A stretch of DNA of 53,669 bases from Jannaschia seosinensis (GTDB taxonomy: Bacteria; Pseudomonadota; Alphaproteobacteria; Rhodobacterales; Rhodobacteraceae): the NCBI RefSeq assembly GCF_001408515.1, contig NZ_CYPR01000207.1, positions 1-53,669 on the forward strand, in the 5' to 3' direction. A program made the position numbers and the translations under genes. The notes under the pieces were generated by a model, which did no database searches, was not told the origin of the DNA, and saw nothing but the letters and a program-made list of their open reading frames with translations. Of the stretch, positions 29,925-39,002 are shown piece after piece. Within the stretch, counting starts at the first letter, position 1; each line of letters starts with the position of its first letter.

Positions 29925-31267
29925 TTGAGGCCCGGCGTCCCGTCGAAGAGCTTCGGCAAGTCAGCCCAGCAATCGACGTAGTCGTCCTGCAACGGCGCCT
30001 CTTTCGCGGCGAAAGGCGTCAGGTGCTGCGGGAAGCGGGTTTCGAACATGAAGGACATCGTGTCCTCCAGCTTGACCGGCTTGAGGTCGGCATTCGACGC
30101 GCCCTCGAACGCCTCCCGGTCGGGACCGTGCGGCAGCATCATGTTGTGCAGCGAAACGCCACCCGGCACAAAGCCCTGCGGCTTGGCGTCATACTGGCCG
30201 TAGATGTTGCCCATCAGTTCCGACATCACGTTCTTGTGGTACCATGGCGGACGGAACGTATCCTCGGCCACCATCCAGCGGTCGCGGAACAGCACGAAGT
30301 CGATATTGGCCGTGCCCGTCACACCCGACGGCGCGGTCAGCACGGTGAAGATCGACGGATCGGGGTGGTCGAACAGGATCGCGCCGACCGGACAGTACGC
30401 GTTCAGGTCGTATTTTACCGGCGCATAGTTTCCGTGCCAGGCGACGACGTCGAGCGGGCTCTGGGGGATGTCACAGGTATGGAAATGGCCGCCCCACTTG
30501 ACGGTGAGTTGCGACGGCACCTCCCGATCCTCGTAAGCGGCGACGGGCGCCTTGAAATCACGCCGGTTGGCCATGCAGTTCGCGCCGATGGGGCCGCGAT
30601 CGGGCAGGGCGAATTTCTGGCCGTAATTCTCGCACACGAACCCCCGGGCCGGGCCTTCGAGCACCTCCACCCGGTAGACGAGGCCGCGGGGCAGAATGGC
30701 GATCTCCTGCGGCGCGAGGTCGATGATGCCGAGTTCGGTCGCGAAACGCAGCCGCCCCTCCTGCGGAACGACGAGAAGTTCGCTGTCGGCGGAAAAGAAG
30801 TATTCGTCTTCCATCGACTGCGTGACGAGATAGACATGCGCGGCCATGCCGACCTGCGTGGCCACGTCGCCCGCCGTCGTCATCGTGCGCATCCCCGTCA
30901 GCCAAGTCGTCGCGTCCCCGGAATGCGGCACCGGGTCCCAGCGATACTGGCCCAGAGAGATGACGTCGGGGTCGACCAGCGGCGCCGATTTCCAATAGGG
31001 CAGATCGATCTTGCGGTAGCGGCCGGAATGCTTGACCGACGGGCGGATGCGATAGCACCACGTCCGCTCGTTCTCGCCCTGCGGCGCAGTGAAGGCGGTG
31101 CCCGAGAGCTGCTCTCCGTAGAGGCCGTAATTGCAACGCTGGGGCGAGTTCATGCCCTGCGGCAGGGCGCCGGGCAGGGCCTCGGTCTCGAAATCGTTGC
31201 CGAAGCCGGGCATGTAGCTGAGCGTGTCGGCGGCGGAACGTGTTTTGGTCTCGGTCGCGCTGTTCAT
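29921..31267 (-). CDS. hmgA: Homogentisate 1,2-dioxygenase
   Basis: 448-residue Fe(II) ring-cleaving dioxygenase converting homogentisate to maleylacetoacetate. Typical stretches include [34 protein letters not shown], the [12 protein letters not shown] region, [13 protein letters not shown] and [12 protein letters not shown], which carry the iron ligands. ATG 31267 is preceded by GGGAGGATGCC. It is the first gene of the operon; a MarR gene faces it across a 58-base gap holding a palindromic operator. Confidence 0.95.
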
Positions 31268-31294
31268 GGCATCCTCCCTTGGGGACAGGTATAA

Positions 31295-31310
31295 GGTTGC
31301 AAATGTAACC
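31295..31310. promoter_or_regulatory. Palindromic operator between hmgA and marR
   Basis: GGTTGCAAATGTAACC pairs at six of eight positions of each half-site (GGTT-CA and TG-AACC). It is centred in the 58-base gap between the divergent hmgA and marR genes, the place where a MarR-type repressor would block both promoters. MarR boxes are commonly 16-20 bp palindromes. Confidence 0.65.
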
Positions 31311-31325
31311 AACAAGGGGGTGAAG

Positions 31326-31754
31326 ATGTCCAATCTCGAAATGCGCGATTTTCTCCCCTATCTGCTGACGATGGCTGCGGAGGAGGTTTCGGTGGGGTTC
31401 CAGCGGGTCTACCGCGAACGCTACGGGATGTTGCGGACCGATTGGCGAGTGCTGTTCCACTTGGGTCGCTACGGGGCCATGACGGCTTCGGAGGTGCGCG
31501 GGCGGTCGCGGCTGCACAAGACGAAGGTCAGCCGGGCCGTCGCCAACCTCGAGCGGCTCAGGATGCTCAGCCGGGAGGCGGACGAGAGGGATCGCCGGCG
31601 CGAGACGCTGTCGCTGACCCCTGCCGGGATGCGGGCCTACGACGACCTTGCGCGGGAGGCGGAGCGCTACGATGCAAAACTTTGGCACGGCGTGACGCCG
31701 CAGGAGCGGGACGCCATCACCGCGCATCTTCGGCGGCTGGCCGACCTCGCGTGA
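31326..31754 (+). CDS. MarR-family transcriptional regulator (likely of hmg operon)
   Basis: 142-residue winged-helix regulator. The recognition region reads [20 protein letters not shown], followed by the wing [19 protein letters not shown] 31326 follows GGGGGTGAAG. A longer frame to 31224 enters hmgA and is rejected. Divergent placement from hmgA with a shared palindrome implies that it represses the homogentisate operon, releasing upon binding of a phenolic ligand. Target is inferred. Confidence 0.88.
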   Translation: MSNLEMRDFLPYLLTMAAEEVSVGFQRVYRERYGMLRTDWRVLFHLGRYGAMTASEVRGRSRLHKTKVSRAVANLERLRMLSREADERDRRRETLSLTPAGMRAYDDLAREAERYDAKLWHGVTPQERDAITAHLRRLADLA

Positions 31755-31827
31755 TGCTTGTGGGCGTTGTTCGGGATGGGTTTATGTGCGGGACGACGAG
31801 ACAACTGACGGAATTCGGAGGCCAGGT

Positions 31828-32556
31828 GTGACGAAACTTCGGGGTGCGATCCTGTTGCTCGTGGCATGCGGCCTCGTGGGGGCATTGGCGGCCGGATCGG
31901 TGCCAATGGTCGCCATCACGGCGGGCAGCGTCGCGTTCGGCGCGTCGATGTTGCTCTTCGAGGCGGTGTCGAACATCACCTTCCCGCGCCGTCTGATCGT
32001 CGGTGTCGTGGGTTTCGCGCTTAGCGCGCTGCTTCTGGGCGAGCATTTGCAGTTCTACGAGACGTTCGTTTGGTGGGACCTCGCGCTTCATGCGGTCAGC
32101 GCTTGGATCCTGTCGATCGTCGGGATGGGGCTTGCGCTGTTGCCGACCGCGGGCGGTCCGGCACGATCGCCGGTCTGGATACTCGCGACGCTGGCTTTCA
32201 GCTTTTCCATGACGGTCGGCGCGATCTGGGAGGTCATGGAATTCGGGCTGGATCAGACGATCGGCACGAACACGCAGACGACCGGGCTCGTCGACACGAT
32301 GTGGGACATCGTCGCCAATCTCGCCGGCGCGGTTCTGGGGGCCGTTGTCGGCCATGTCGCCGCGGCCACGGGGCGGCGGGTTCCGTCGGGGGGAGGGCTG
32401 CTTCTGGATTTCGTTGTGGCGAACCGGGTTCTCTATGGGGCCTGGGTGGGGCCGTTAGCGCGCCCGGAGCGCCAGGTCGGCGGCGCGCAGGCCGGATCTG
32501 ACGGCACCTTCAAGGGTCGCGGGCAGGCCGGTCGCGACGTGGTCGCCGGCGAGTAG
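31828..32556 (+). CDS. YjdF/DUF2238-like integral membrane protein
   Basis: About 242 residues from GTG 31828 (CGGAGG upstream), with around six hydrophobic helices. The core WWDLALHAVSAWILSIVG, then GAIWEVMEFGLDQTIGTNTQ and GLVDTMWDIVANLAGAVLGA, resembles the DUF2238 (YjdF) family of unknown function. The last ~34 residues lie over the 3' end of hpnE on the other strand and read as low-complexity, so the original stop may have been lost and the frame extended by about 100 bases. Confidence 0.7.
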   Translation: MTKLRGAILLLVACGLVGALAAGSVPMVAITAGSVAFGASMLLFEAVSNITFPRRLIVGVVGFALSALLLGEHLQFYETFVWWDLALHAVSAWILSIVGMGLALLPTAGGPARSPVWILATLAFSFSMTVGAIWEVMEFGLDQTIGTNTQTTGLVDTMWDIVANLAGAVLGAVVGHVAAATGRRVPSGGGLLLDFVVANRVLYGAWVGPLARPERQVGGAQAGSDGTFKGRGQAGRDVVAGE

Positions 32557-33705
32557 GAGGTTGCGCCACCGCGTGCGGGGCGCGTGGCGAGCGGCGGCGC
32601 CCGCGGGGCTCTGATCGAAGGTCGCGGCACGCTCACGCAGCAGGCGCGCGGGCGGCATCTCCGAGGGTGGCGTTCCGCCATGAGCCGCGATGGATGCGGC
32701 GACGTCGGACCACAGGCGCGCGAGCGCCGCCTCCCGCGGGGCATCGGCCAGCGGCGCGGCCTCCTCTGCCGAGACGGTCACGGAGACCACGTCGCCCCGA
32801 CGGAACAACCAGTGCGCATCGCCCCCGATCAGCGCGAGAAGCGGGGGCAGGGGCGTGTCACCGATGCGGAAATGCGCGTTGAGAATGGCGCGTCCGGGTT
32901 CGGGAAAGCGCGCGCCGGGCAGAAGGCTCGCGGCCTGTCGCGGCGGCAAGGCGAGGATTGCGACATCGCCGGCACCGAGGACGTGTCGATCGCCGCCGAC
33001 CACGAGCGCCCGCAGGCTGTCTCCTCCCTCCAATCCCGAAACAGGAGAGCGCAGGCGGATGTCCACACCGCGACCCGCGAGAAGGTCGAGGGCCGGGTCG
33101 ATCAGCGCGGGGCCCAGCCCGTTCGGGGCAAAAACCGGACGCGCGGCCTTGCTGCCCCGCGCGAAACTGCGCAGCAGGGCGGCACGCAGGAGGGCAGCGC
33201 TGCCGTGCTCCGGGTCCTCGTTCAGAACGGCGCGGGTCATCGGGTCCCAGAAGGTGTGCCAGGCAGGGCCGCGCCGGATGGCCTGTGCGACGGTTCGGGT
33301 TCGGGAGGTGGTCAGCAATCCGGCCAGATCGCGCATCAGAACCGGAGCGGAGACGCCGGGCGGACGGGCCGCGGCGGTGAGGGCGCCGAACGGGCCGCGG
33401 CCGGGGCGGACGGTCCAGCGCTCGCCGCTGGCGAGGTCGAGGAACGGGTACGCCGCCTCGCCGATCTCCAGCGCCTCGCGCCCGCCGATCCGCGTCGCCC
33501 AGTCGAGCACGGCGCGATTTGCCGACAGGACGAGGTGATTGCCGTTATCGATCACCCGGCCCAGCCGGTCGTCGCGATAGGAGCGGCAGCGACCGCCGGC
33601 CTTTGGCGACGCTTCGAACAGGACGACGTCGCGGCCGGATGCGGACAGCCGCTCGGCCGCGACCAGCCCCGCAAGGCCGGCGCCGATGACGTAGGCCCGG
33701 CTCAT
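32455..33705 (-). CDS. hpnE: Hydroxysqualene dehydroxylase HpnE
   Basis: 416-residue FAD-dependent amine-oxidase/CrtI-superfamily protein. The N-terminal dinucleotide site is AYVIGAGLAGLVAAERLSAS, then GGRCRSYRDDRLGRVIDNGNH. The C-terminus holds LLLAGDHVATGLPATLEGAV, the FAD-closing motif. HpnE reduces hydroxysqualene to squalene. It overlaps hpnD by 4 bases in hpnC-hpnD-hpnE. No squalene-hopene cyclase gene is in the window. Confidence 0.88.
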   Translation of the reverse strand: MSRAYVIGAGLAGLVAAERLSASGRDVVLFEASPKAGGRCRSYRDDRLGRVIDNGNHLVLSANRAVLDWATRIGGREALEIGEAAYPFLDLASGERWTVRPGRGPFGALTAAARPPGVSAPVLMRDLAGLLTTSRTRTVAQAIRRGPAWHTFWDPMTRAVLNEDPEHGSAALLRAALLRSFARGSKAARPVFAPNGLGPALIDPALDLLAGRGVDIRLRSPVSGLEGGDSLRALVVGGDRHVLGAGDVAILALPPRQAASLLPGARFPEPGRAILNAHFRIGDTPLPPLLALIGGDAHWLFRRGDVVSVTVSAEEAAPLADAPREAALARLWSDVAASIAAHGGTPPSEMPPARLLRERAATFDQSPAGAAARHAPRTRWRNLLLAGDHVATGLPATLEGAVRSGLRAADLALRAR

Positions 33706-34571
33706 CGTATCGGCCGGGCGACCATGACCATGCCGTCGACGAGCTTGCCCAGCTTGGACCGGCGCGGTGGCGGGCGGGACCAATCCGCCTCCCAGCGCGC
33801 AAGCAGGCGTTCGTAGGGGCCCATCATCATCAGCGCGGGCAGGAGCGGCGTGCGGCGATGGGCCGGGATCTCGACCGCGGCGGCACGAAAGGCGGCGCGG
33901 GCCTCGCGCGCGAAGGCGGCGCGCGCGGCGGGCAGTGCGGGATGCCCCGTCACGCGGGCCGGATCCGCCGGAAGGCCGGTTTCCTCCAGCACATGCGACG
34001 GAAGGTAAAGCCGCCCCATGCGGGCATCCTCCTCGACGTCGCGAAGGATGTTCACTGTCTGCAAGCCACGCGCGAGTTCGAGCGCGAACCGCTCCGACGG
34101 CTTGCCTTGCCACGCGCCGAAGCAGCGCATGGACAGGACGCCGACCGCGCCCGAGACGCAGCGGATATAGGCGGCGAGCTGCTCCGCATTGGGTGCGACG
34201 ATGTTCTCGGCATCCATTCGCATCCCGTCGAGGATCAGGAGGAACTCCGCCTTCGGCAGGTCCAGCCATTTGCGGGCGCGGGCGATTTCCGCGCCGATGG
34301 CCGTCTGCGGGGCGCCGCGATAGACATTGTCGATCTCCGTACGCCAACGCGCAAGCTGCGCCGCGCGCGCCTCGGCGCTTTCGGCACCGGGGGCGTCGCC
34401 GTCGGCGATATCGTCGACCGCCCGGCAGAGCGCGTAGATCGCATGGATCGCGCGGCGGCGCGCGGCGGGCAGGACGCGCATTCCGGCGGCGAAGCTGGAC
34501 CCGGCGGAGGCGACGATGCGCCGCACCTCGATGACGTCGGATGCCTCGTCGGATGCGGCGGCGAAGCTCAT
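33702..34571 (-). CDS. hpnD: Presqualene diphosphate synthase HpnD
   Basis: 289-residue trans-isoprenyl diphosphate synthase (squalene/phytoene synthase family), joining two farnesyl diphosphates into presqualene diphosphate. Both Asp-rich motifs are present: CRAVDDIADGD and ILRDVEEDARMGRLYLP. The N-terminus has GSSFAAGMRVLPAARR in the FPP-binding region. Overlaps hpnC and hpnE by 4 bases each. Confidence 0.9.
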   Translation of the reverse strand: MSFAAASDEASDVIEVRRIVASAGSSFAAGMRVLPAARRRAIHAIYALCRAVDDIADGDAPGAESAEARAAQLARWRTEIDNVYRGAPQTAIGAEIARARKWLDLPKAEFLLILDGMRMDAENIVAPNAEQLAAYIRCVSGAVGVLSMRCFGAWQGKPSERFALELARGLQTVNILRDVEEDARMGRLYLPSHVLEETGLPADPARVTGHPALPAARAAFAREARAAFRAAAVEIPAHRRTPLLPALMMMGPYERLLARWEADWSRPPPRRSKLGKLVDGMVMVARPIR

Positions 34572-35464
34572 CGTGCGGCCCACAATCCGGCCAGCCCGGC
34601 ACGAAGGAAATCGGTGCGGGAGGGCGCGATGCGGTCTGCGAGCGGATCGCCCGCCCGAAGCCGCCGCGACAGACGATTGGCGAGCGCCAGCGTCGCCGTC
34701 GCCTGCCCCCGCAATCCGCGCGCGGCGATGCGGCCGGGCAGGGGTGCGGCGCGCGACAGCAATTCGTCGCAGGCATCGAGCGTCCGGTCTACGACCTGCC
34801 GGAGTCCGGGCGTCAGGGCATCGCGCGTCAGATCGTCGTCGGAGGCCCCGGCCCCCGCCATCCATTCACCCGGTAAGTAGCGCCGCCCGAGATCGCGCCG
34901 GTCGGCGGCGATATCCTGCAGGTGGTTGAGGACCTGAAGCGCGTCGCAGAGCGCGTCGGAGGGGGCGTGGGTGTCGGCCGCCTCCTCGTGGATGGCCAGC
35001 AGGAAGCGCCCCACCGGCCGGGCAGAGAAGGTGCAGTAGGTTTGCAGATCGTCCCAATCGGCACAGGCGATTCCACCGGCATCCCGCCGGAACGCCACCA
35101 GCAGATCGCGCGAAGCGGCGAGTGCGGCGGCATCAGCCGGCGCGGATCCGTCGGCCAATGCGCGGCGCAATGTCGCGCCCGGGTTCGCCGCGGTGCCTTC
35201 GAGAAGGCCGCGTTCGAGGTCCGCAAGGCGTTCAAGGCGTTGCTCCGGTGTCTTCCACGGGTCGTCGGCGGCGTCATCGGCGGCGCGGGCATAGTTATAG
35301 AAGGCCACGACGCGACCGCGCAGGCGCTTCGGGATAAGGCGCGATGCGACCGGGAAGTTTTCGCCCCGCGCGGCATCGACGAGGCGGGCGGCGGGGTTCC
35401 GCGCAGCTGCGGCCGATCGCATCACCCGAGCCCTACCGTCTTTCGTCGCCTCGACAATTGCCAT
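34568..35464 (-). CDS. hpnC: Hydroxysqualene synthase HpnC
   Basis: 298-residue member of the same family as HpnD. It converts presqualene diphosphate to hydroxysqualene. Motifs: the ENFPVASRLIPKRLRGRV start, YARAADDAADDP (first Asp motif) and LQDIAADRRDLGRRYLPGEW (second). ATG 35464 lies 8 bases after GAGGA; ATG 35479 is less likely. First gene of hpnCDE, divergent from DUF2141-crtN across 72 bases, so both arms of the cluster may share regulation. Confidence 0.9.
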   Translation of the reverse strand: MAIVEATKDGRARVMRSAAAARNPAARLVDAARGENFPVASRLIPKRLRGRVVAFYNYARAADDAADDPWKTPEQRLERLADLERGLLEGTAANPGATLRRALADGSAPADAAALAASRDLLVAFRRDAGGIACADWDDLQTYCTFSARPVGRFLLAIHEEAADTHAPSDALCDALQVLNHLQDIAADRRDLGRRYLPGEWMAGAGASDDDLTRDALTPGLRQVVDRTLDACDELLSRAAPLPGRIAARGLRGQATATLALANRLSRRLRAGDPLADRIAPSRTDFLRAGLAGLWAAR

Positions 35465-35536
35465 TTGTGGTGTCCTCATAGGTGACAAGCCCGGCGCAGG
35501 AGCTAGCTCGCCGTCATGGCCATCAAAGAGGATAGC

Positions 35537-35950
35537 ATGGGTTTTCGCAAATGGTTGGTGCCGGCAGCGGCCTTGTTGCTTGCGACGCCGGCCTTCGGTG
35601 GGGACGTGCGGGTCGAGATCGCGAACCTCAGGTCGGGGGACGGTATGGTGCGCGTGGCGATCTGTCCGCGCGAGACGTTCACGCAGCCGTCCTGCCCGTA
35701 TGTCGGCGCCGCACCGGCGAGCCGGGGCGCGGTGGTTATTGAAGACGTGCCCGATGGCGTTTACGCGGTGCAGGCTTTTCACGACGAGAACGGCAATGGC
35801 GATCTCGACCGCCGCCGGTTTCGTCCGGCGGAAGGACTGGGATTTTCGCGGGACGCACGGATGTGGATGGGACCGCCGCGTTTTTCGGATGCGGCGATAC
35901 GCGTGACGGGTGACGGAATGCTGACTTTGACGATGAGGTACTACCAATGA
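35537..35950 (+). CDS. DUF2141 secreted protein in carotenoid cluster
   Basis: 137 residues. A signal peptide (KWLVPAAALLLATPAFGG) exports it to the periplasm. The mature DUF2141 domain contains two cysteines (VAICPRE and QPSCPYVG) that may form a disulfide, and GVYAVQAFHDENGNGDLDRR, an Asp/Asn-rich loop. DUF2141 proteins often sit beside carotenoid genes, but no role is established. The ATG follows AGAGGATAGC. Its stop overlaps the crtN start by 4 bases, so it is in the same transcript. Confidence 0.82.
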   Translation: MGFRKWLVPAAALLLATPAFGGDVRVEIANLRSGDGMVRVAICPRETFTQPSCPYVGAAPASRGAVVIEDVPDGVYAVQAFHDENGNGDLDRRRFRPAEGLGFSRDARMWMGPPRFSDAAIRVTGDGMLTLTMRYYQ

Positions 35951-37497
35951 ACGCCATCACGGGTGGGACGGCGCGACATGCCGTCGTGATCGGCGCGGGG
36001 CCGGGCGGCCTGGCCACGGCGATGCTGCTGCGAGCCTCGGGAGCCAGGGTGACGGTTCTGGAGCAGTCGGACCGCGTCGGCGGGCGCACCGCCGGGTTCA
36101 CGCAGGACGGCTTTACCTTCGATTACGGGCCGACCTTCTATCTCTATCCGCAGGTGCTGCGCGACATCTTCGCAACCTGCGGCTACGACCTCGACGCCGA
36201 GGTGGACCTGAAGCGGCTCGACCCGATGTACCGGCTGCAATTCGACGACGGCAATACGTTCGACGCCACCGCCGACGTGGAGCGGCTCAAGGCCGAGGTG
36301 GCGCGGATTTCGCCCGAGGATGTCCCCAAGGTCGAGCACTACCTCAACGAGAACCTCGCCAAGTTCGACCGGTTCGTTCCCATCCTGCAGCGTCCGTTCC
36401 TCGGCCTGTCGGATCTGATGCGGACGGACATGCTGCGCGCCCTGCCGAAGCTGCGGCCATGGTCGACGGTGGATGCGGATCTCAAGCGGTGGTTCAAGCA
36501 TCCTGATCTGCGCCTCGCCTTCAGCTTCCAGTCGAAATACCTCGGCATGTCTCCGTTCAAGTGCCCGTCTCTGTTTACGATTCTGGCGCATGTGGAATAT
36601 GGCTACGGCGTGTTTCACCCGATCGGCGGCTGTAACGCGATCCCGCGCGCGATGGCGCGGGTGGCGACCGAGATGGGCGTCGATATCCGCCTGTCCGAGC
36701 CCGCTGAGGAGATCGTGTTCGAAGGCCGCAAGGCGCGCGCCGTCCGCACCCCGCGCGAGACACTCGCGGCGGATGCGGTGGTGGTGAACGGGGACTTCTC
36801 CTCGACCGTTCCGAAGCTCATCCCGAACCGGCTGCGCCGGCGGTGGACGGATGCCCGGATCGACCGCAAGAAGTTCTCCTGCTCGACCTTCATGCTCTAT
36901 CTCGGCATCGAAGGCCGGTACGACGACATGCAGCATCACACGATCTTTTTGTCGGATGATTACCTCGAGAACATCCGCGAAATCGACGCGGGCCTCGCGC
37001 CGGAGAAGCCGACGATCTACGTGCAGAACGCCTCTGTCACCGATCCGACCCTCGCGCCCGAAGGTCATTCGACGCTTTATGTCCTGGTGCCGACGGGGAA
37101 CCTTGAGGGCGGGGTGGATTGGGAGACGCTTGCGCCGATCTACCGCGAGAAGGTCCTCGACCGGCTTTCGCGCCTGTCGGGACATGACATCCGGCCGCGC
37201 ATCCGGACGGAGCGGATGATCACGCCCGCCGACTGGAAGGCACAGATGGGCATCTTCCGCGGCGCGACGTTCAATCTGGCGCATAATCTGGGTCAGATGC
37301 TGCATTTCCGGCCGCGGAACCGGTTCGAGGACGTGGACGGCGTCTATCTGACCGGCGGCGGCACCCACCCGGGCAGCGGCTTGCCCACCATCTTCGAGAG
37401 CGCACGGATCGCGTCGCGGCTTGCGGCCAACGATATCGGTCTGGAATATCCCGAAACGGGCGCGACGCCCGCAACCTACAAGGAGGCGGCGGAATGA
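35947..37497 (+). CDS. crtN: CrtN-like squalene/dehydrosqualene desaturase
   Basis: 516-residue FAD-dependent carotenoid desaturase. N-terminal site AVVIGAGPGGLATAMLLRAS; C-terminal GGGTHPGSGLPTIFESARIA. It follows the remembered Staphylococcus CrtN along its length: DGFTFDYGPTFYLYPQVL, FQSKYLGMSPFKCPSLFTIL, FSCSTFMLYLGIEG, IFLSDDYLENIREI and LAPEGHSTLYVLVPT. This favours desaturation of a C30 substrate over C40 phytoene. Overlaps crtP by 4 bases. The exact number of desaturation steps cannot be read. Confidence 0.82.
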   Translation: MNAITGGTARHAVVIGAGPGGLATAMLLRASGARVTVLEQSDRVGGRTAGFTQDGFTFDYGPTFYLYPQVLRDIFATCGYDLDAEVDLKRLDPMYRLQFDDGNTFDATADVERLKAEVARISPEDVPKVEHYLNENLAKFDRFVPILQRPFLGLSDLMRTDMLRALPKLRPWSTVDADLKRWFKHPDLRLAFSFQSKYLGMSPFKCPSLFTILAHVEYGYGVFHPIGGCNAIPRAMARVATEMGVDIRLSEPAEEIVFEGRKARAVRTPRETLAADAVVVNGDFSSTVPKLIPNRLRRRWTDARIDRKKFSCSTFMLYLGIEGRYDDMQHHTIFLSDDYLENIREIDAGLAPEKPTIYVQNASVTDPTLAPEGHSTLYVLVPTGNLEGGVDWETLAPIYREKVLDRLSRLSGHDIRPRIRTERMITPADWKAQMGIFRGATFNLAHNLGQMLHFRPRNRFEDVDGVYLTGGGTHPGSGLPTIFESARIASRLAANDIGLEYPETGATPATYKEAAE

Positions 37498-39002
37498 GCA
37501 GCGTCGGCATCATCGGAAGCGGCCTCGGCGGCCTCGCGGCGGCGGCGACACTGGCGGCCCGCGGCCACAAGGTCACGGTTCTGGAGAAGAACGACTGGCT
37601 CGGCGGCAAGGCGGCCGAGTTGAACGAGGAGGGGTTCCGCTTCGACATGGGGCCCACGATCCTGACCATGCCGCGCGTGCTGGAGCGTGTGTTCTCCGAA
37701 GCCGGGCGCGATATGGCCGACTATCTCGACCTGCGCCGTCTCGACCCGCAATGGCGATGTTTCTACGACGACGGCACGGTTCTGGACCTGAAGGGCGACA
37801 AGGGCGCAGCGGCCAGGGCCATCGGCGCGCTGTCGCCCGAAGACGCCGCGGGGTTCGAGCGTTTCATGGCGGTGGCCAACCGGCTGTCGGATGTGTCGGA
37901 CAGGTTCTTCTTCTGGCGCTCGGTCGAGGATCTGCGCGACACGATGAACCTCAAGCAGAACATGAGCCTTGCGACGCTGTCGGATGTTATGGCGCTGCGG
38001 ATGCATCGCACCGTGGCCGGTCAGATCAAGAAGGACATCCGCGACCCGCGCGTCGTGCAGATGCTGGAGCATTTCATCCAGTATGTCGGCTCTTCGCCGC
38101 TGGCCTCTCCGGCAGTGCTGTGCGGGATCGCGCAGATGCAGATGGGCGAGGGGGTCTGGTATCCGATCGGCGGCACCCGCGCCGTGCCGACCGCCCTGAC
38201 CCGTCTGGGCGAGGAGCTGGGCGTCGATTACCGGACCGGCGTCGATGTATCCTCCATCGAGGTCGAGAATGGGCGTGCCATGGCGGTGATCGCCGACGGC
38301 GAGCGCATGGTGTTCGACAAGGTCGTCTCCAACATGGATTCGGTGCGCACCTACAGAGAGTTGATCGGCGGCAAGGCCTGGCGCGATTTCGGTCATGCCA
38401 AGCGGGAGGCGGCCTGTTCGGGCGTGGTGCTGTATCTCGGGCTCGACCGGGCTTACGATCATCTTGCCCATCACAACTTCGTCTTCTCGCGCGACCCGAA
38501 GGAGGAGTTCCGCGCGATCTACGACGAGGGCCGGCCCGCACCCGATCCGACCGCCTATATCGCCGCGCCCGCGCGGACCGAAGCGGGTGTCGCGCCCGAG
38601 GGAGGCGAGGCGCTTTACGTCCTCGTCCACACGCCGCATCTGCGGCCGGGGCACGATTGGTCGAAGATGCTGCCGGAATACCGGCGGACGATCCTCGACA
38701 AGTTGGGCCGTGCCGCCGGGATGGGCGATATCGAGGAGCGGATCGTGTTCGAGCGGACACTCACGCCACAGGATATTCACGACCGTTACAAGGTCCTCGA
38801 CGGGGCGATCTACGGGTTGGTCAGTCATGGCCGCATGAACGGGGCGTTCAAGCCCGGCAACCGTTCGCGGCAGGTGCGGGACCTCTATCTCGCCGGTGGC
38901 AGTGCGCATCCGGGGCCGGGCATGCCGATGGCGCTGATGTCGGGTTGGATCGCCGCAGACAGCCTGCACCAGGACGCCACGTCGAACGTTGCCGCCGAGT
39001 AG
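37494..39002 (+). CDS. crtP: CrtP-like diapocarotenoid oxygenase
   Basis: 502-residue CrtN paralogue. N-terminal GIIGSGLGGLAAAATLAARG. Stretches matching remembered Staphylococcus CrtP (4,4'-diaponeurosporene oxidase) include FDMGPTILTMPRVLERVFSE, MLEHFIQYVGSSPLASPAVL, GVWYPIGG, HLAHHNFVFSRDPKEEF and KVLDGAIYGLVSHGRMNG. It would oxidise a terminal methyl of a C30 carotene to an aldehyde. Followed by the acyltransferase and, two genes on, an aldehyde dehydrogenase that could take the aldehyde to the acid. Confidence 0.8.
   Translation: MSSVGIIGSGLGGLAAAATLAARGHKVTVLEKNDWLGGKAAELNEEGFRFDMGPTILTMPRVLERVFSEAGRDMADYLDLRRLDPQWRCFYDDGTVLDLKGDKGAAARAIGALSPEDAAGFERFMAVANRLSDVSDRFFFWRSVEDLRDTMNLKQNMSLATLSDVMALRMHRTVAGQIKKDIRDPRVVQMLEHFIQYVGSSPLASPAVLCGIAQMQMGEGVWYPIGGTRAVPTALTRLGEELGVDYRTGVDVSSIEVENGRAMAVIADGERMVFDKVVSNMDSVRTYRELIGGKAWRDFGHAKREAACSGVVLYLGLDRAYDHLAHHNFVFSRDPKEEFRAIYDEGRPAPDPTAYIAAPARTEAGVAPEGGEALYVLVHTPHLRPGHDWSKMLPEYRRTILDKLGRAAGMGDIEERIVFERTLTPQDIHDRYKVLDGAIYGLVSHGRMNGAFKPGNRSRQVRDLYLAGGSAHPGPGMPMALMSGWIAADSLHQDATSNVAAE

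Noticed and set aside
32455-34776. 773-residue minus-strand frame spanning hpnE and much of hpnD
   Set aside because: hpnE has a proper start at 33705 overlapping hpnD; the upstream part is an out-of-frame Arg-rich shadow of hpnD.
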